From Eleusine coracana subsp. coracana (Eukaryota > Streptophyta > Magnoliopsida > Poales > Poaceae): a stretch of DNA of 64,000 nt. Below are positions 1 through 12,568 of this stretch, piece by piece. Numbering within the stretch: position 1 is the stretch's first letter; each line of letters begins with the position of its first letter. The stretch is from positions 35,098,432 to 35,162,431 of the forward strand of contig CM064417.1 in the NCBI GenBank assembly GCA_032690845.1. The letters run 5' to 3'. The notes beneath the pieces were generated by a model. It did not search any database, had not been told where the DNA came from, and was given only the letters and a program-made list of their open reading frames with translations. A program made the translations under genes and the position numbers.

Positions 1-860
1 AATATGTTGTAATATGCCCTTTTAGGGTGCAATAGCTGCAATTACTGCCAAATAGTTTCATAAAACATTTCTGCAATAGGTCAAGTGGTATTAGCCTTCA
101 ACCACGAATGTCTTTTGTTGGGTGCAACTATTTTTTTATTACAACACAATGCAGCGTTGCAACTAGCATCTAAAGGCGCGTTCGTGTTGGTTACAAATTA
201 TCCTATTGCAACGCACATGATGTTGCTAGAGATTCAATTGCATCATACCCATCACGTTGCAATGTGTCAATTCGTGCATTGCAAATGATTTTATTTCTAC
301 ACTCTGGTTTCGGTTGTTATAGAGCAAGCACCTCTATTGCCACTTTAGTGTTTCGGTTGCGGTAAGTGGTCATCTCTGTTACCACGAAGTTGATTTTGGT
401 GCCATAGATGGTGTCTGCTATTGCCACCAGATTTGCTTAGTTGCTAGAGGTCGACACTCTTTTACCATCAAACATGTTTGGAGGCTATAGGTGGAGCACT
501 ATATTGCCACCATATTTCCTTAGTTGCTAGAGGTCAACATTCTATTACCACCAAACGTGTGTAGAGGCTATAGGTGGAGCACTATATTGCCAACAAACTT
601 GAGTGGTTGTTAGATGTGATCACCTATATTGCTTCGTAAATATTTGCGTAGGCAAAAGTTCATCTCTCTATTACCACCATAATAGTGTGTTGCTACATGT
701 GGAACTTCGTATTGCCACGACCCTTGTGACACCGAAAAAGCTGGGTTGCGATAAGATGAATTCTTATTTGCCACGTATGAGTTTGGTAGCTATTGCCACA
801 TGTCTATTATGCCATGTTCAATTATTTGTATCACCAATTTTCAAAACAATATAATATAGG
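1..860. repeat. Degenerate subterminal repeats of the CACTA element
   Basis: Short words recur many times in both orientations. Up to about 300 they are GTTGCAA-type. After that ATTGCCACCA-type words appear together with TAGGTGGAGCACTATATTGCC, which occurs twice at about 490-595. This matches the transposase-binding subterminal arrays of CACTA elements, and similar words fill the opposite end at 25086-25604. No protein-coding potential is supported here. Confidence 0.6.
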
Positions 861-1019
861 ATCAATCATAATTATGCATTCATCATTCATGAAAACAAGA
901 TTAATTCAACCATTCGTTGTACAATTACATGACACACGTAGTACTGAAATAGTTACAAGTTTGCGACACCAGATTGTTTGAACACACACATATAGTAGGC
1001 TAATTTGACAAGAACTAGA

Positions 1020-3161
1020 TAATAAGTTAATCATGAGCAAAGAAACGCAAGGCAGATGATCCCATCACTTGATCAGCAAAGGATGACTTCAAGATGGTCC
1101 CATCACTTGTTCCCTCCATTTGAACTACCTTAGTTACCTGAAAAAAAAGAATAACATTTTTATCATGAAAGTAATCTGAATTTATGAGTAGGAGGAAACA
1201 ACAGCAGGCAGTAAACCAAAATTCCACCTGTCTTTTTGCCACCCTTTTGTTTCTTTAAAGCATTATCCCTTAGCTGTTTTGCAGTAACGAATGTTGCCCG
1301 TGTCGTATTTGTAGCTGCACTTCTTGTAGTCCGAGCGCCGTTTGCTCTTGATATATCATTGACTTCAGATTACACTGGGTTAAGTTGGAGTGTTTTCCTG
1401 GGAACAAAAAAGTTTGAAGGAAATAATTAGGCACCATTTTGTTTAGTATCTGATGATAGCAATAAAAGCTTGTTAATTCACAAACAACCTGATCTGAAGG
1501 GACCTCATGTTGTGTGGTTGGCTCAACTGCTTGAGTATTCGTGTTTATTGTAGCTGCCGCCACCTCTACCACTTCAGTGACATTGTTGTTTGCCTGGACA
1601 GATGTTGGTTGGAGAACCTATGAAACATGCAGACAAGTAGATATAGTACCTAAGGAAAAATAGGCATTCAAAAACTGGCTTGACTAGTACCTGCTCAAAT
1701 GTTGTCTGTCCATGTGCTGCTTGCATCATCGATAGGAACTCTTGCCTAAGTGCTTGTAAATTAGCCTCCCTTGCCTTTTTCAGCTCATCAATCTGTCGTG
1801 CATGTTCTATCCTTTCTGCTTCCCTCTCAGCTTCATATGTGGTCATTTGTTCATGTAGCTGACCAAATGATTCCATGAGCTCCAGGTGTTCCTGATGTAG
1901 TTGCTCCTCCACACAAATTTTTTCCAGGCAATCAACATTCAATGGCTCCCTTCTAGTTGGGTTCTTTGCCAGGTACCCATTACCATGCAACCTGGTTGAT
2001 TTGCACTCTGTGACTGCCTGATATGCCTTCTGGAAAATCTCATTCTTTTCCTGTAAGGTGATGAAGTTTCCCTCCGAATTTGATTCCGCCTCAGAGATAA
2101 GGCTGCTTGCTTTCTCCTAACATTTACAAGTCACAGATGGAGGAGTTAGTTGCAGAAGAAATTGCATGCATTCGTTATTTGCATGGACTATAGTAAGTCA
2201 TGTACTAATTCAATGAGAACTCACAAAGACATTCCTGGATTCTTGGTCTTTCCATTGCCCATCCTTGCTGTGAGTTATGAACCAAAGTTCCATATCATTG
2301 GGCTCCTCACCACTTTCTGGGTCTCTCTGAGATGCCATGAAAATAACAAATTAGTAAATCATCATGCAAGAAAGCATGTAGATGTGCACTTCCAGTTATT
2401 ACCTTCTCATAGCTACACTGAGCATAAGGCTTAGCGCCTGACAAATGTGTGGTCTTTTTTTGGCCTTGAATCCCAGAATTTTGTATGCTCCTTGCCTATG
2501 GAGTGCATAGATTTGAACAATAATCTTAATGACCCAGACATATCCATTTATATGAAAGTGGTATTGTCAATAATAGTAATTAAGTGGAAACAAACCTTAA
2601 ATTTGGCAGTCCTAAAATACTGCAATAGATAGTGCCATTCAATAGCATCTAATTCTACAGGCTTATTTAACATTCTCTCGCGGTAGCTGTAGCACTGAAA
2701 GTTGAACGCCATCCTTTGTAATGCTCCCTAGCAATGCCCCATATGATTGTCCTTGACTTGTAGTTATCCTTAATGTCTCACCTAGCCTGTTATAAAATTA
2801 CAAGAACATGCAAATACTAGGTTAGTTCTTATGGTAGTGTATTATTAAAATGTATACACAAGCAAACATGATTATTACCAATATAGCAGTTGCTATTAAT
2901 TCTTTAACTTCTTCATGGATCTCTTTCCATGATCTCACTCCAATGAGTGGCGCCCTTTTCCTCATAAACAGTACTACTTCATCAGTGAACGAGCGGTAGT
3001 TCTCACCTTCTATTCCTCCAAGTCTAGAGACCTCAACTTTCATCTTCTGATTGCCCGCCTTGATTCTCTTGGAGATTGACTTCAAGCCTTTTAGAGGACC
3101 ACGTCCTCTTTTATTCCCATTTTCTGAACATATTGCCACATGAACAAACTGTAATACTCTG

Positions 3162-3236
<75 letters not shown>

Positions 3237-4444
3237 CCACATGAAACAGAAACAAGATTAATTCCTAATGAACACAACTTACCATTTCCTTGCCCCTGTG
3301 TTGAACGACGAGCATGAGATGGTGCCTGCACTGGAGGTGTTGGGTTGCTGTCTTGACTAGAATGTACCTGACTGCTAGAATGCAAAAAAGAATATGCAGA
3401 CAATATTGTCACATGATCAGCTAGCATAATGCTGTGAAGTTTGACAGTGAAGACTGGTAATTAAATTGACAATTAGGAGAGAGATATTACTAATGTCATC
3501 AAGTTTTCCTCGAACACCCAACCATTCTTGGTATGTCTTGATTGTGTCTTCCCTGTAGATATCTTCAAATTCTAAAAAGGAATGATAACATCAGTCATAA
3601 GTGCATTGAAAAAATCATGTATGTATTGGGCTGCATCATATATAACTCACCCATGGCTTGGTCCCTTGTATGCAGATAATGTAGCCAATCTTTGTATGCA
3701 TGTAATTCTGATTCATCCACTTCTTCTTCTTCAACAGGATCTGAGCAAACTGCTCTGTATTTAATTGGTGTAATGGCCACACATCACTCTGCCAATGGAT
3801 TCTTTGACAATACTAATCTGAGCTCCCTCTCTTTCTCATTACTATCTACCATTCTTAATGCATCAACATCATAGTCGATATCATTTAGTGTTGCTGCCGC
3901 AGGATTATCAAGATTTCTCTTCTTGTAGTACATGTAGTCCCTGGACCCATACCCCAACTTTGCTTTCATTGTTGTCAAGTTACCCAGCGTGATTTTACTC
4001 TTGTCAACTCTATATGCCTTAACAAATTGTTCTCCCTCCTCACTCCCCTTGCAAACGACATACACAAGGCATGTATCGTCTGTTCTGCATATTTAGCGAA
4101 GCTTTTCAATTTTGTGCAGGGAATCGATCGCGGGGACAAATGCATGAAAGCTACGAGCCTTAGTACTAGGGGATGATCCAAGGCACGTACCCGCTCTCAG
4201 ATTCGAACTAAGACAAAGGCAGGAAATCTTCTAGATCTCGAGAGTCATCCCGGCCAGAAACTTCGTCGTATGATCTACGTGATAGTCCTTGGGACGACGG
4301 CAACACAAAGAGCGAAGCCGCCGCCCTAGTCCTGCAAGACAGTGGTGTGAACATTGGAGGTAGCATCGCCGATGCCGTCGAAGGCGTGTGCAATGATGTC
4401 GACGAGGAATTGGTTCCCCTCGCCGCCTTGCTCGACGCCGGCAT
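1020..4444 (-). pseudogene. TNP1-like (Ptta/En/Spm) plant transposase gene of the CACTA element
   Basis: This is a spliced minus-strand gene read in pieces. A possible first exon is 4444-4208. Acidic segments follow at 4065-3490, including an EEEEVDESELHAYKDWL stretch. A conserved block at about 3125-2880 has VSRLGGIEGENYRSFTDEV. Another at about 2790-2580 has ERMLNKPVELDAIEWHYLL, and its upstream half lies in a different frame, so a small indel is likely near 2705. A coiled-coil tail rich in E, K, Q and R spans about 2115-1690. This domain order fits the TNP1 (TnpA-like) DNA-binding accessory protein, which binds the subterminal repeats. A (TA)n run lies in one intron. Exon borders are approximate. 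The gene is probably defective, but an intact spliced form cannot be excluded. Confidence 0.6.
3164..3234. repeat. (TA)n microsatellite
   Basis: About 35 uninterrupted TA units lie in an apparent intron of the TNP1-like gene. It inflates open frames on both strands (runs of YIYI) that are not real protein. Confidence 0.95.
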
Positions 4445-4581
4445 CCTCTTCGCCTGCGTGGTGGAAGGCGATCGTGAAAACCACCTTGCCGCCGACGGTG
4501 CGTATATAAACCTAACTGATGTGATGGGATTAGGGAGGCTAAGATACAGCCAAGTTGATAATGCTGCTTTTAGGCTTCAAT

Positions 4582-4860
4582 GTGGGCCCAGGGATGGTGT
4601 GGCGCGTGGTAGTATGGCGCGGAACAACAGTTTCAGATGAAAAAATCGACGCCACTTATTTTCGGAACCAAAAATTTAGGGACGAGTTTAGTGATCAATC
4701 ACTGACTCGTGGGCCCAAGGATGGTGTGCCGCGGTAGTATGGCGCGGAAAAAAATGTTTCGGATGGACAAATCAGTGCCACTTATTTTCGGAACCAAAAA
4801 TTTAGGGACGAGTTTAGTGATCAATCACTAACTCGTGGGCCCCAGCATCACTAGACCCAC
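4582..4860. repeat. Two-copy tandem duplication, unit about 127 bp
   Basis: GTGGGCCC marks unit starts at 4582 and 4709, and a third partial start is at 4835. Each unit carries the same TTTTCGGAACCAAAAATTTA block followed by the TAGTGATCAATCACT palindrome. Differences between copies are few. The repeat sits upstream (5' side) of the TNP1-like gene. Confidence 0.85.
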
Positions 4861-4919
4861 GTGTTAGAGAGCCAAACTACCGTGCCAGTACTATGCCCCA
4901 TCGGAGTGAAATTGTTAAA

Positions 4920-5640
4920 ATGTTCTGTCATTCCCCTTCCTAGTTAGATTGAACTCTTTAAATTTAAAATCTCAAATGTTAACAAATTCACATAGTTTTT
5001 TAGGGTATTAAATGTTTTCAAAATAAAAAGTCATCAATAACAAAGTTGTAGAACTCATCAAGTTCTACAAACTTTATGTAAGTCACTAATCCATTTGACA
5101 AAGTTTTAATCCTACAAATATAGAATTTTCAAAGTTGTTAACTAAAAGCCAGTTTTTGTTAGTCGTAAATGATTTCATCCAAAAAAGTAATGAATACCAA
5201 ACTTTCATAATTCATCAAGATGTACAATATTTATTTAGGACTTTTTTTCATTTGACAAAGTGGTAGTGTACATTGCTCATTAATCCTAGATTCACTCACA
5301 AGGTTTAAGAAACTATGTTGGAGACTTGTCAAGTTTGCACTACATGTTACTACCACTTTTCAAAATGACCAAATGACCTAAATAAATATTGTAGATCATG
5401 ATGAGATACGAAAATTCGGTATTCATCAACTATCCATTTGTCATTTATTTAAATTCAAAAATTGGACTGTGGAAACAAAGTCACACGAGAATATATTTCA
5501 ACATAGTAGCATTAATAAGTTGCATAAAAGAATATAGCATAATTTTATGAATGTGTAGGAAAAAAATGACACATTTTGAAGTTCGTATGAGGGAGAAAGA
5601 CTAGTTACAAATTGTATGTAGAGATTGAAAAGAAAAATTG
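4920..5640. repeat. AT-rich DNA with an imperfect inverted repeat (5188-5241 and 5377-5427)
   Basis: The left arm contains CAAGATGTACAATATTTATT. The right arm contains AATAAATATTGTAGATCATG, which is close to its reverse complement. Homology runs on to TGAATACC on the left and GGTATTCATC on the right. The arms are about 50 bp and separated by about 135 bp. Other short words about reaching or joining to a TAGAACTCATCAAGTTCTA palindrome lie just upstream. No coding potential was found. Confidence 0.65.
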
Positions 5641-5654
5641 TTCTTCCAGTTGTG

Positions 5655-5890
5655 TTGATGTGTCTCGTGCGCCTGGATTTGGTGGGTCCCACATGTCATT
5701 TGGTGCATCTCGTGCGCCTGGATTCGATGGGTCCCACATGTTATTTGGTGCATCTTGGGCGCCTAAATTTAGTGGGTCCCACTTTCCATTTGGTGCGTCT
5801 CGTGCGCTTGGATTTGGTGGGTCCCACATGTCATTTGGTGCGTCTGGGACGCCTGGATTTGGTGGGTCCCACTTGTTATTTGGCAAGTTC
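5655..5890. repeat. 45-bp minisatellite, about 5 copies
   Basis: GCGCCTGG unit starts occur at 5669, 5714 and 5759, giving a 45-bp period. Each unit contains GGTGGGTCCCAC, itself palindromic. Because 45 is a multiple of three, the array is open on both strands. On the minus strand it would encode a 15-residue repeat of the form APNDMWDPPNPGARD. No domain supports a real protein. Confidence 0.9.
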
Positions 5891-6884
5891 CATTCATGCA
5901 TCGATTTCCTTTCCCAGTTCCCCTTTGTTGTCCCCTGTGTCAGTTGGCCCATTTGGAAATAGGCCCATGTCATCGCTAAGCGTTAGGGACATCCCTTCAC
6001 TTCCATCGGCGTCGTTTCCTTTTCATCGTCATTAACTCGCTCGCGCTGCTCCCTCCCACACAAACCCTCGAAGGAGTTGCCACCACCTTCCCAACACCGA
6101 GCAATCACAGGGTGGTTTCAAGCCAGCGACGCGCGGATTAGGACCGGTGAGTATTGTGCTTTCTGCATTGGAGATTTTCCCCCACTTTCATTTCGCATTT
6201 CGCTCACCACGGGAGGGATCATGGGATAGTTACTGTAGACATGGCGACCAAGAGGGCTCATGATGAAGGGACCTAGGAAGAGCCCTTGCCGGATTCACAT
6301 CGCAGGAGCACCACTGCGACACGTGCGACACCACTCAATGCCGGCGATGACTCCGCCGTGGCGTCCTCTTCTTATTTCTAGCAAGGGGCGGATGAAGGTG
6401 ACAAGAGGGGCCATGGAGTACAGGAAGTTGAAGAGGAAGCTCCGCTTCAATAGTATGATACGCTTCTTCTCTGCAAAAATCGTAATATTGTTGTGTTAGA
6501 TTGAATTTTCCTTTGTGCCGCAAAGACAGAGTACATGCTCTATGTTCAGAAATTAGTAGATGCAGAGCGGTTGTTAGGAAGCATTCTAGTATGGTTTTGG
6601 TACAGAGAATGCATTGATAGAAGCAAATGAAACTGCAACACCTAGTTAAACTGCAACATCATAGTGTTTGTATGCCCCTTAATAATTATGTATTAATTAA
6701 TGTTCAGTCTGATCTTGATAAATATACGATATTTGATAAGATCATTATAATTTCCCCAACTGAATTTGGGCAGTTGTGATTATAGTTTCCCCAACTCAAA
6801 ACCAAACAATAGCATTATAGTTTTCTCATTCTATGATCATGATTCTGTTGTCTTTGGTGCTTAATTTATTATCTGCATCTAGAG

Positions 6885-7947
6885 TTGTCTATGTGTTGCT
6901 TTACAGTGTCTGCCATTGTCTTTTTTAGTTATGGTTCTCTCAGCCATCTTACCTCCGACCTAGCCATGATGATTATGGAGAGATCTGTTGCCGATGCTAT
7001 TGGACTGTTGCGAATATGTGTCAGTTGTGGTCTATTTAGGAACGCGGTCAAGTATTCTGGTCGACCTGATCTACTCCGATACGGCGCTCCCATCCTCATC
7101 ACTTCACACTTCGGCCAGGGTACTTGGTGGGCTGAGAGGGTGTCATGGCTGGTGAGTTTGGAATGCATGACATTGCAAAGGGTTCATCATTCCAATGTCA
7201 GTCGGATTTGCTGAGAGGTCACTCATGGGTTGGGGGAAAGGATGATTGGCTGGTGACGTTAGATCCAAATCTGAATTTGGCACTTGTTAATTTGATAAAC
7301 ACAGGTTTCATCTCGCTTCCTTCTCTAGCAGCAGCCCCGCGAATTAGCAATCTGAGAAACAATGTCGGCTATGATACCAATAGACCTTTTTGAAGAGGGT
7401 TGTGTTGGCTAGGACTCCAAGGCATCCCTCCGGATACCTTGTGATTGCCATCGTGGCATGGGACTTGATTTTTCTCACACGGCCTAGGCAGGATTCTTGG
7501 GTGAATGTGCGTTGTCCACCTGTAGGATGGAATGGACTTTGTGATGCAGTTCTACTCGGCAATAGCTTGGTGGTAGTTACAACAAGGGGTGAATTGTTCT
7601 CTTGGGACCTCAATGGAGATCTGTCCACATCATGTCGCTTGTCGCCGCCACCAATGGATGGATGATGCAGGAAGGAGACATACTTCTTGGCATCGTTCGG
7701 GGATGGTGATCTTGTGCTGGTAGTTCTGAAAGGTGATGGATACACTAGCTTCAGGGGGGTGGCCAGAAATGAGATTTCAAACTTCTACCCTGAGGCCATA
7801 AAGGTTTGGCAGAGAGACGCCGCTGCTGGTTCATGGGGGATTGTTGAGGACTTTGGCAATGGAAGGTCTCTCTTCTTGGGGCTGTCTTATCATTTCTTCA
7901 CCGAAGTGCAGACCGCCAATGGGGACCTCAAGGGAGATCGTGTGTAA
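6885..7947 (+). pseudogene. F-box/DUF295-like gene remnant carried inside the CACTA element
   Basis: Three frames together give a recognisable F-box/DUF295 pattern. An F-box-like start (LTSDLAMMIMERSVADAIGL) is followed by a GAPILITS segment near 7085. A middle part near 7400-7660 has RTPRHPSGYLVIAI and GELFSWDLNG. A C-terminal part at 7687-7947 ends with a WGIVEDFGNGRSLFLGLSYH block. The frame changes near 7145 and 7390 and a stop falls near 7663, so it cannot make a full protein. DUF295 F-box proteins are a large grass family thought to act as SCF substrate adaptors. It lies on the strand opposite to the transposon genes, consistent with host gene capture. It is more diverged from the cluster at 25-56 kb than those copies are from each other. 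Confidence 0.5.
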
Positions 7948-8164
7948 ATCGTTGATGTGGGGCGGGCAACCATTGTGCTGCTTTCAACATTCGCGAGCAG
8001 CATGAGAAGACGATGAATTGTATCTCTGTCCCTGTTGTTGGTGATGCACTCGAGAGGCCAATGTGGTTTCGCCCAACCACATGCAAGTAGCTAGGTTCTT
8101 GTTTCTGTGGAAGAAATGAACATGTTTATATGTGAAATGAATGAACTTTGTTAATGAATCTGCT

Positions 8165-9030
8165 ATCAAATCTTGATGCCACTGACCTCTTAATTGGAAG
8201 AGTTAGAGAATGATGAAGAAAATAAGTGAAAGATCATGATATTATATGAATTAAGAAAAATAAATCATCTCATTTGGACTTCGTATGCGAGATCTAAACA
8301 TTTTCCAAGATTCCACCCAAGGTCAAGAGTGAAAAACATGAAGATCATGACGAACCAATTTAAAAGGGTCCGACCTCTCCAAAAATGTGTTTTCGTGTAC
8401 AGAAGGCTTGCCCACGCTGGGCCCACAGGTCGTAGACAGATAGTTTATTCGGATCTACGCTTTCATGTAGACAAGGCGTAAAGTGGTTCGCTTTCAAATT
8501 TCAAAATGAATTTCCCTTTGATTCTTGTGCGTCTTTTTACAAATTTAAGCTTTTTCTACCTCAAACATATGTAACAACTGGCATGGACACATCATTGTAC
8601 ATTTTTGTTGTTTAAAAATTAAATGTATGTGTATTGGAACAACACAAGGTCTCATGACACATGTTCATTCAACTGAGTTCAAGGTGGAATGAACACAACC
8701 AAGTTTAGGTTGTGTAAACAATTCCGTAAAAATTCCTATGGCTAGAGAGATGTTAAGGTGACCTGGGTTTTGAATCTTGCTGGCACTGACCTCTTAATAT
8801 GAGAGTTAGAAAATGTTTAAGAAAATGAAAAATAGTGGCAAACATGGGTGCGTCTGATAACTTAAAAATATTGTTGTATTGTCATGAATCAAGTGACTCT
8901 ATGGGATAGAGTAAATGATTCTAAGAATAAAGAAAAAAAATCATCTTATTTGGACATTGTATGCAAAATCAAAATATTTTCATTGATTTCACCCAAGATC
9001 TAGAGTGAAAAACATGAAGAACAAGACTAA
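8165..9030. repeat. Diverged direct duplication (about 8165-8360 and 8770-9030)
   Basis: Both copies run from CACTGACCTCTTAAT through TTTGGACTT/TTTGGACAT to GAGTGAAAAACATGAAGA. The second copy has about 70 extra bases in the middle. Nothing coding is visible between them. The duplication lies directly upstream of the passenger gene starting at 9369. Confidence 0.75.
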
Positions 9031-9413
9031 CTGAGGACGAACTGGCGACAATCCCCGCGCCGATGTGTGGGACCTGCATGTATGCAAGAGAGAAAACCCA
9101 CGCCAACCTGGGACAAATGCACACGCGTGGGCTGGGTCCCGCATGTGAGTCAACGACAACAGATGCTGATGTGTGGGACCTGCATGTCATGGACGCAAAT
9201 GTGAATGGGCCACCCAAACTCCTGGTCCTGGTCAAGGCCCCCTCTCCCCGAAACGACTCCTCTCCTTCCAAACCTCGCCCAAAAGCCTCAGTTTCTTGGT
9301 AACTGTTCATCTCTCCAAAAAATCCCCAATCCAATCTCCGGTTTCTCCGACTCCCCTGACGACGATCCATGGCTCCGCCTCCCCGCACGCACCAGTCCCA
9401 TTGGCAGGCTCGC

Positions 9414-10982
9414 TGTTGGTTGTACCTACGCACCCACTTATATACCGCAAGAGGACGGTGTATGATTGTAGTACTTTTCTCATGAATTGAGTATTCCAAG
9501 GTTTATCGAATCCACTGGGACCTTAGGGATAATTAAATAAAGTTAACAGTAAAAGATCTAGTCAAGGCTGCTGTCAAAATCAGGTTGCATGAGGGGGAGA
9601 CTGGCCAGCGCAAAGGTGCGCCAGATAGTAAATCTGTTGTTGTGCCGATCGGCGCAGGAGTTGAGCCGATCGGCACACTAGTGAATCTAAGCCAAAGTGT
9701 GCCAGACAGTAAATCTGTTGTTGCGCCGATCGGCGTAGGAGTTGAGCCGATCGGCACACTAGTGAATCTAAGCCAAAGTCTGCCAGATGCCTTGTAAGCC
9801 TATGCTGTTAAGTGAGTAACCAGATATCTACTAGTGAGATCGTAACCAGAAAGTCTAATTAAATAGCATCATAATGGGTAATTACATGGATCAATGAAAA
9901 TCTATAATGAATAAGACCACCCTGCTTTCCGAGCGGCTCCCGATTTATCGCTGCCGAGAGGAAACCCTTAATCGCGCGAGTATCTTACCCTACTCAACTA
10001 TCCAATAGTGTTGCGCAGGCTTAGTGCTGTCATCGCTAAACCACACTACTGGCATCATCAAGCAACCATAGTCAATACAATGTCTGAATACTATCCTAAT
10101 CACCACGATCAAGATAATATCAACTTACTTAGTCTAGAACTAAGCAATTAGAATAAGCGCATGCATGATTATAGAATCAAGATAGACAAATCACCAAAAC
10201 CATCATCAACATATTCAATCATCCTTGAGATACATGGAGTAAGATTCATCCCCGTCGAGATGGCCTACCTTGACGGATCAACTCTTAACACCAATGGTTC
10301 TTGAAACTCAACTAGAGATCTTTTCTAACGGGGCAAGCCGCGGCGTATCTAACTCACGGATCTGGTGTCCCTCTATCGCCTCCCCTCTCTGCAGCCTGGG
10401 TTCACAAGTATTTATAGGGGTTCTACTCGTAAAGGACTCGGTTTCTAGCAAATAAGGCGGTTGCGCCGATCGTCGTAGGATTGTGCCGATCGGCGCAAGC
10501 CGTGTCTTGTCTGGTTTCTTCTCCGAGTCGGTTCCTCTGTCTTCCACAGCTGCTTGTGGGCCTTTTCCTTCGAGATAAAATCTTGTACTGCACGTCGAGA
10601 TCTTGAAGGTCCATAAATCTTCTTGAAGTTCATAAATCTTCTAGACAAATATCTTCAAGTGTCTTGTGGAAATAAACTTCCATAAACATGTAGAATGGGC
10701 CTCGGTCACTTCTGTGGGCCAAAACACCCTTGCGCCGATCGGCTCATGGAATGCGTCGATCGGCGCACTGGACTTCTTCAGTGCTTTTTATCGGTTCTGG
10801 ACTCCTGTCCTCTCCAGCATCACTTTAATCACCAATTTTACCTGTTTCTGCAATAAAGCTCCAAAATAACGCATATACAAATATATAGACAATATCACAG
10901 GTAAATGGCCTAAATTAGTATCAATTATGCTCTAATTGGGGTAATATTCACATATAAAAGGGGCACTTGGGAAGTGCCAACA
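9414..10982 (-). repeat. 3' LTR of the gypsy element
   Basis: This LTR has 1569 bp and begins TGTTGG and ends CCAACA in plus orientation. It carries the 81-bp tandem repeat and four palindrome pairs. It is 40 bp longer than the partner LTR, because it retains two palindrome pairs where the partner has single motifs. Base differences across the first 100 bp number about seven, so the insertion is not very recent. Confidence 0.9.
9611..9790. repeat. 81-bp tandem repeat in the left LTR
   Basis: The words CCAGATAG, CCAGACAG and CCAGATG fall at 9621, 9702 and 9783, an exact 81-bp period over two full units plus a start. Each unit holds one palindrome pair (9642/9663 and 9723/9744). The same arrangement is found at about 18011-18185 in the other LTR. 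Confidence 0.9.
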
Positions 10983-12568
10983 GTTCCTCCACACTTAAAC
11001 CTTTGCTCGTCCCGAGTAAAGTAAAAGAAAAAAAAATCGAAAAACATACTCTTTCTATCATAAAAGATATCTTAAATCAGCAAATGTTGAGCATTGTTCT
11101 ATTGTGACGTATTTCATATTAGTTTTCAGCAAAATAGTTCAAATATGGGCATAAAGCTTAAAGTTCTCCCCAAAGCAAAAGATCATGTCCAACTCATAAA
11201 TTATAACTTCTCCACACATGAAAATCGCTTAAAAGATTGTTGTGAACATAGAGAATCTATCTTCCAAATAATCCAAGGCAACAACTCATCTTTCAAATCA
11301 CTCAACCTATATTCTACATCATAATGATCAAATAATATTAGTGTAAGGCTTATATGAGTAGCTAGGTGAGGTAATTCAAGGATTGCAAACATAAATCAAT
11401 ACTATATTGTAAAGCTACGAGATTATTCTTCATTGGAATTATAGAAACTTATCAAGATGGCCATTAAGAAAGAAAAATTTAAGAAAGGACTCACACTTTG
11501 GATATGTGGACATGTGCATAGAAAAAATTTGATCTTGGAAGATTGCACATGGTTGGAATGATTCATGGCTATATTAGAATGAATTTCGAGAATAAGCATG
11601 TCATATACCATCCCCCCACACTTAGAATTTTGCTAGTTCCTTAGCAAACAGTAGAGTTTTTTTTCTACTGCGCCGATCAGGTCAGGGTGCGCCGATCGGC
11701 TCTCAACCCAAATTCACCAACATTTGTTGGTATTTGATCCGTCTGGCTTTAACATTTATTCAAGAATTAAATATAGCCAGAAATATAGGATGTGATCAAG
11801 GAATGATACTCAACAAGATGTTTTGGGTTTATGGTAGTGTACTTAGTGGAATTGAATTTTTGCATGAGTAATTCAAGGCTAGAAAAAGATACACAAAGAA
11901 TTGCCATCTTAGTAAAGTTCATACCAAAGAGAATTAAATCCTAACCGAACTCAACCATCAATTAAATGTTTATCTACATATCAAAGGTTCATGAGTATTG
12001 CTCAAAATATGGCATTGCTAGGTAAGGATCTTGAAAATAATAAATTCCAAAGTTCACAACATGAAAATTTATTTATGAAAAGATTGGTACTAAGTTATCA
12101 TCACAAACTAGACAACACAAATGAAGCACAAGGGTACTCAAAATTGCTCCACATAAGACATATTTTCTGAATAATCATTAAGTGTAAGTTCAAAATTTTA
12201 TTCAATGCTCAACATTATTTAGTCTTCATCAACACTTTTCAAGAGACAATAAATAATTCAATTCTCCTAAAAGAGCATAACCACCACCATTATATTAAGA
12301 TCAAAACTTGAATACATGGTGATGATTTTTGCACACACTTGCATGAAAATAAAACTACTACTAACACACTTGCATGAAAATAAAACTACTACTAACACAC
12401 TTGCATGAAAATAAAACTACTACTAACACACTTGCATGAAATTAAGCACACCTGATACATAGTTTCCCAACCCGCTCACACACATATAAGCAAATAAAGA
12501 AAAAGATTGCAAAAGATAAAAGAAAACACAAACCGGGAAACTGATATACATGCCAACTCCTAGGCACT
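10983..12568. other. AT-rich retrotransposon interior without a gene
   Basis: No coding frame is supported. On the minus strand this is the tail of the element between the downstream ORF and the 3' LTR. It holds one palindrome pair (11670/11689), a 31-bp tandem repeat (12334-12441) and the purine-rich tract next to the LTR. Confidence 0.6.
12334..12441. repeat. 31-bp tandem repeat, 3.5 copies
   Basis: CACACTTGCATGAAAATAAA begins at 12334, 12365, 12396 and 12427, an exact 31-bp period with almost no divergence between copies. It lies just downstream (minus strand) of the extra ORF. Confidence 0.95.

Noticed and set aside
3076..3261. Open frames made of repeated Tyr-Ile
   Set aside because: They are translations of the (TA)n microsatellite in an intron.
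5605..6035. Three overlapping 116-136-residue open frames
   Set aside because: They come from the 45-bp minisatellite, which has no stops in several frames. No domain supports a protein.
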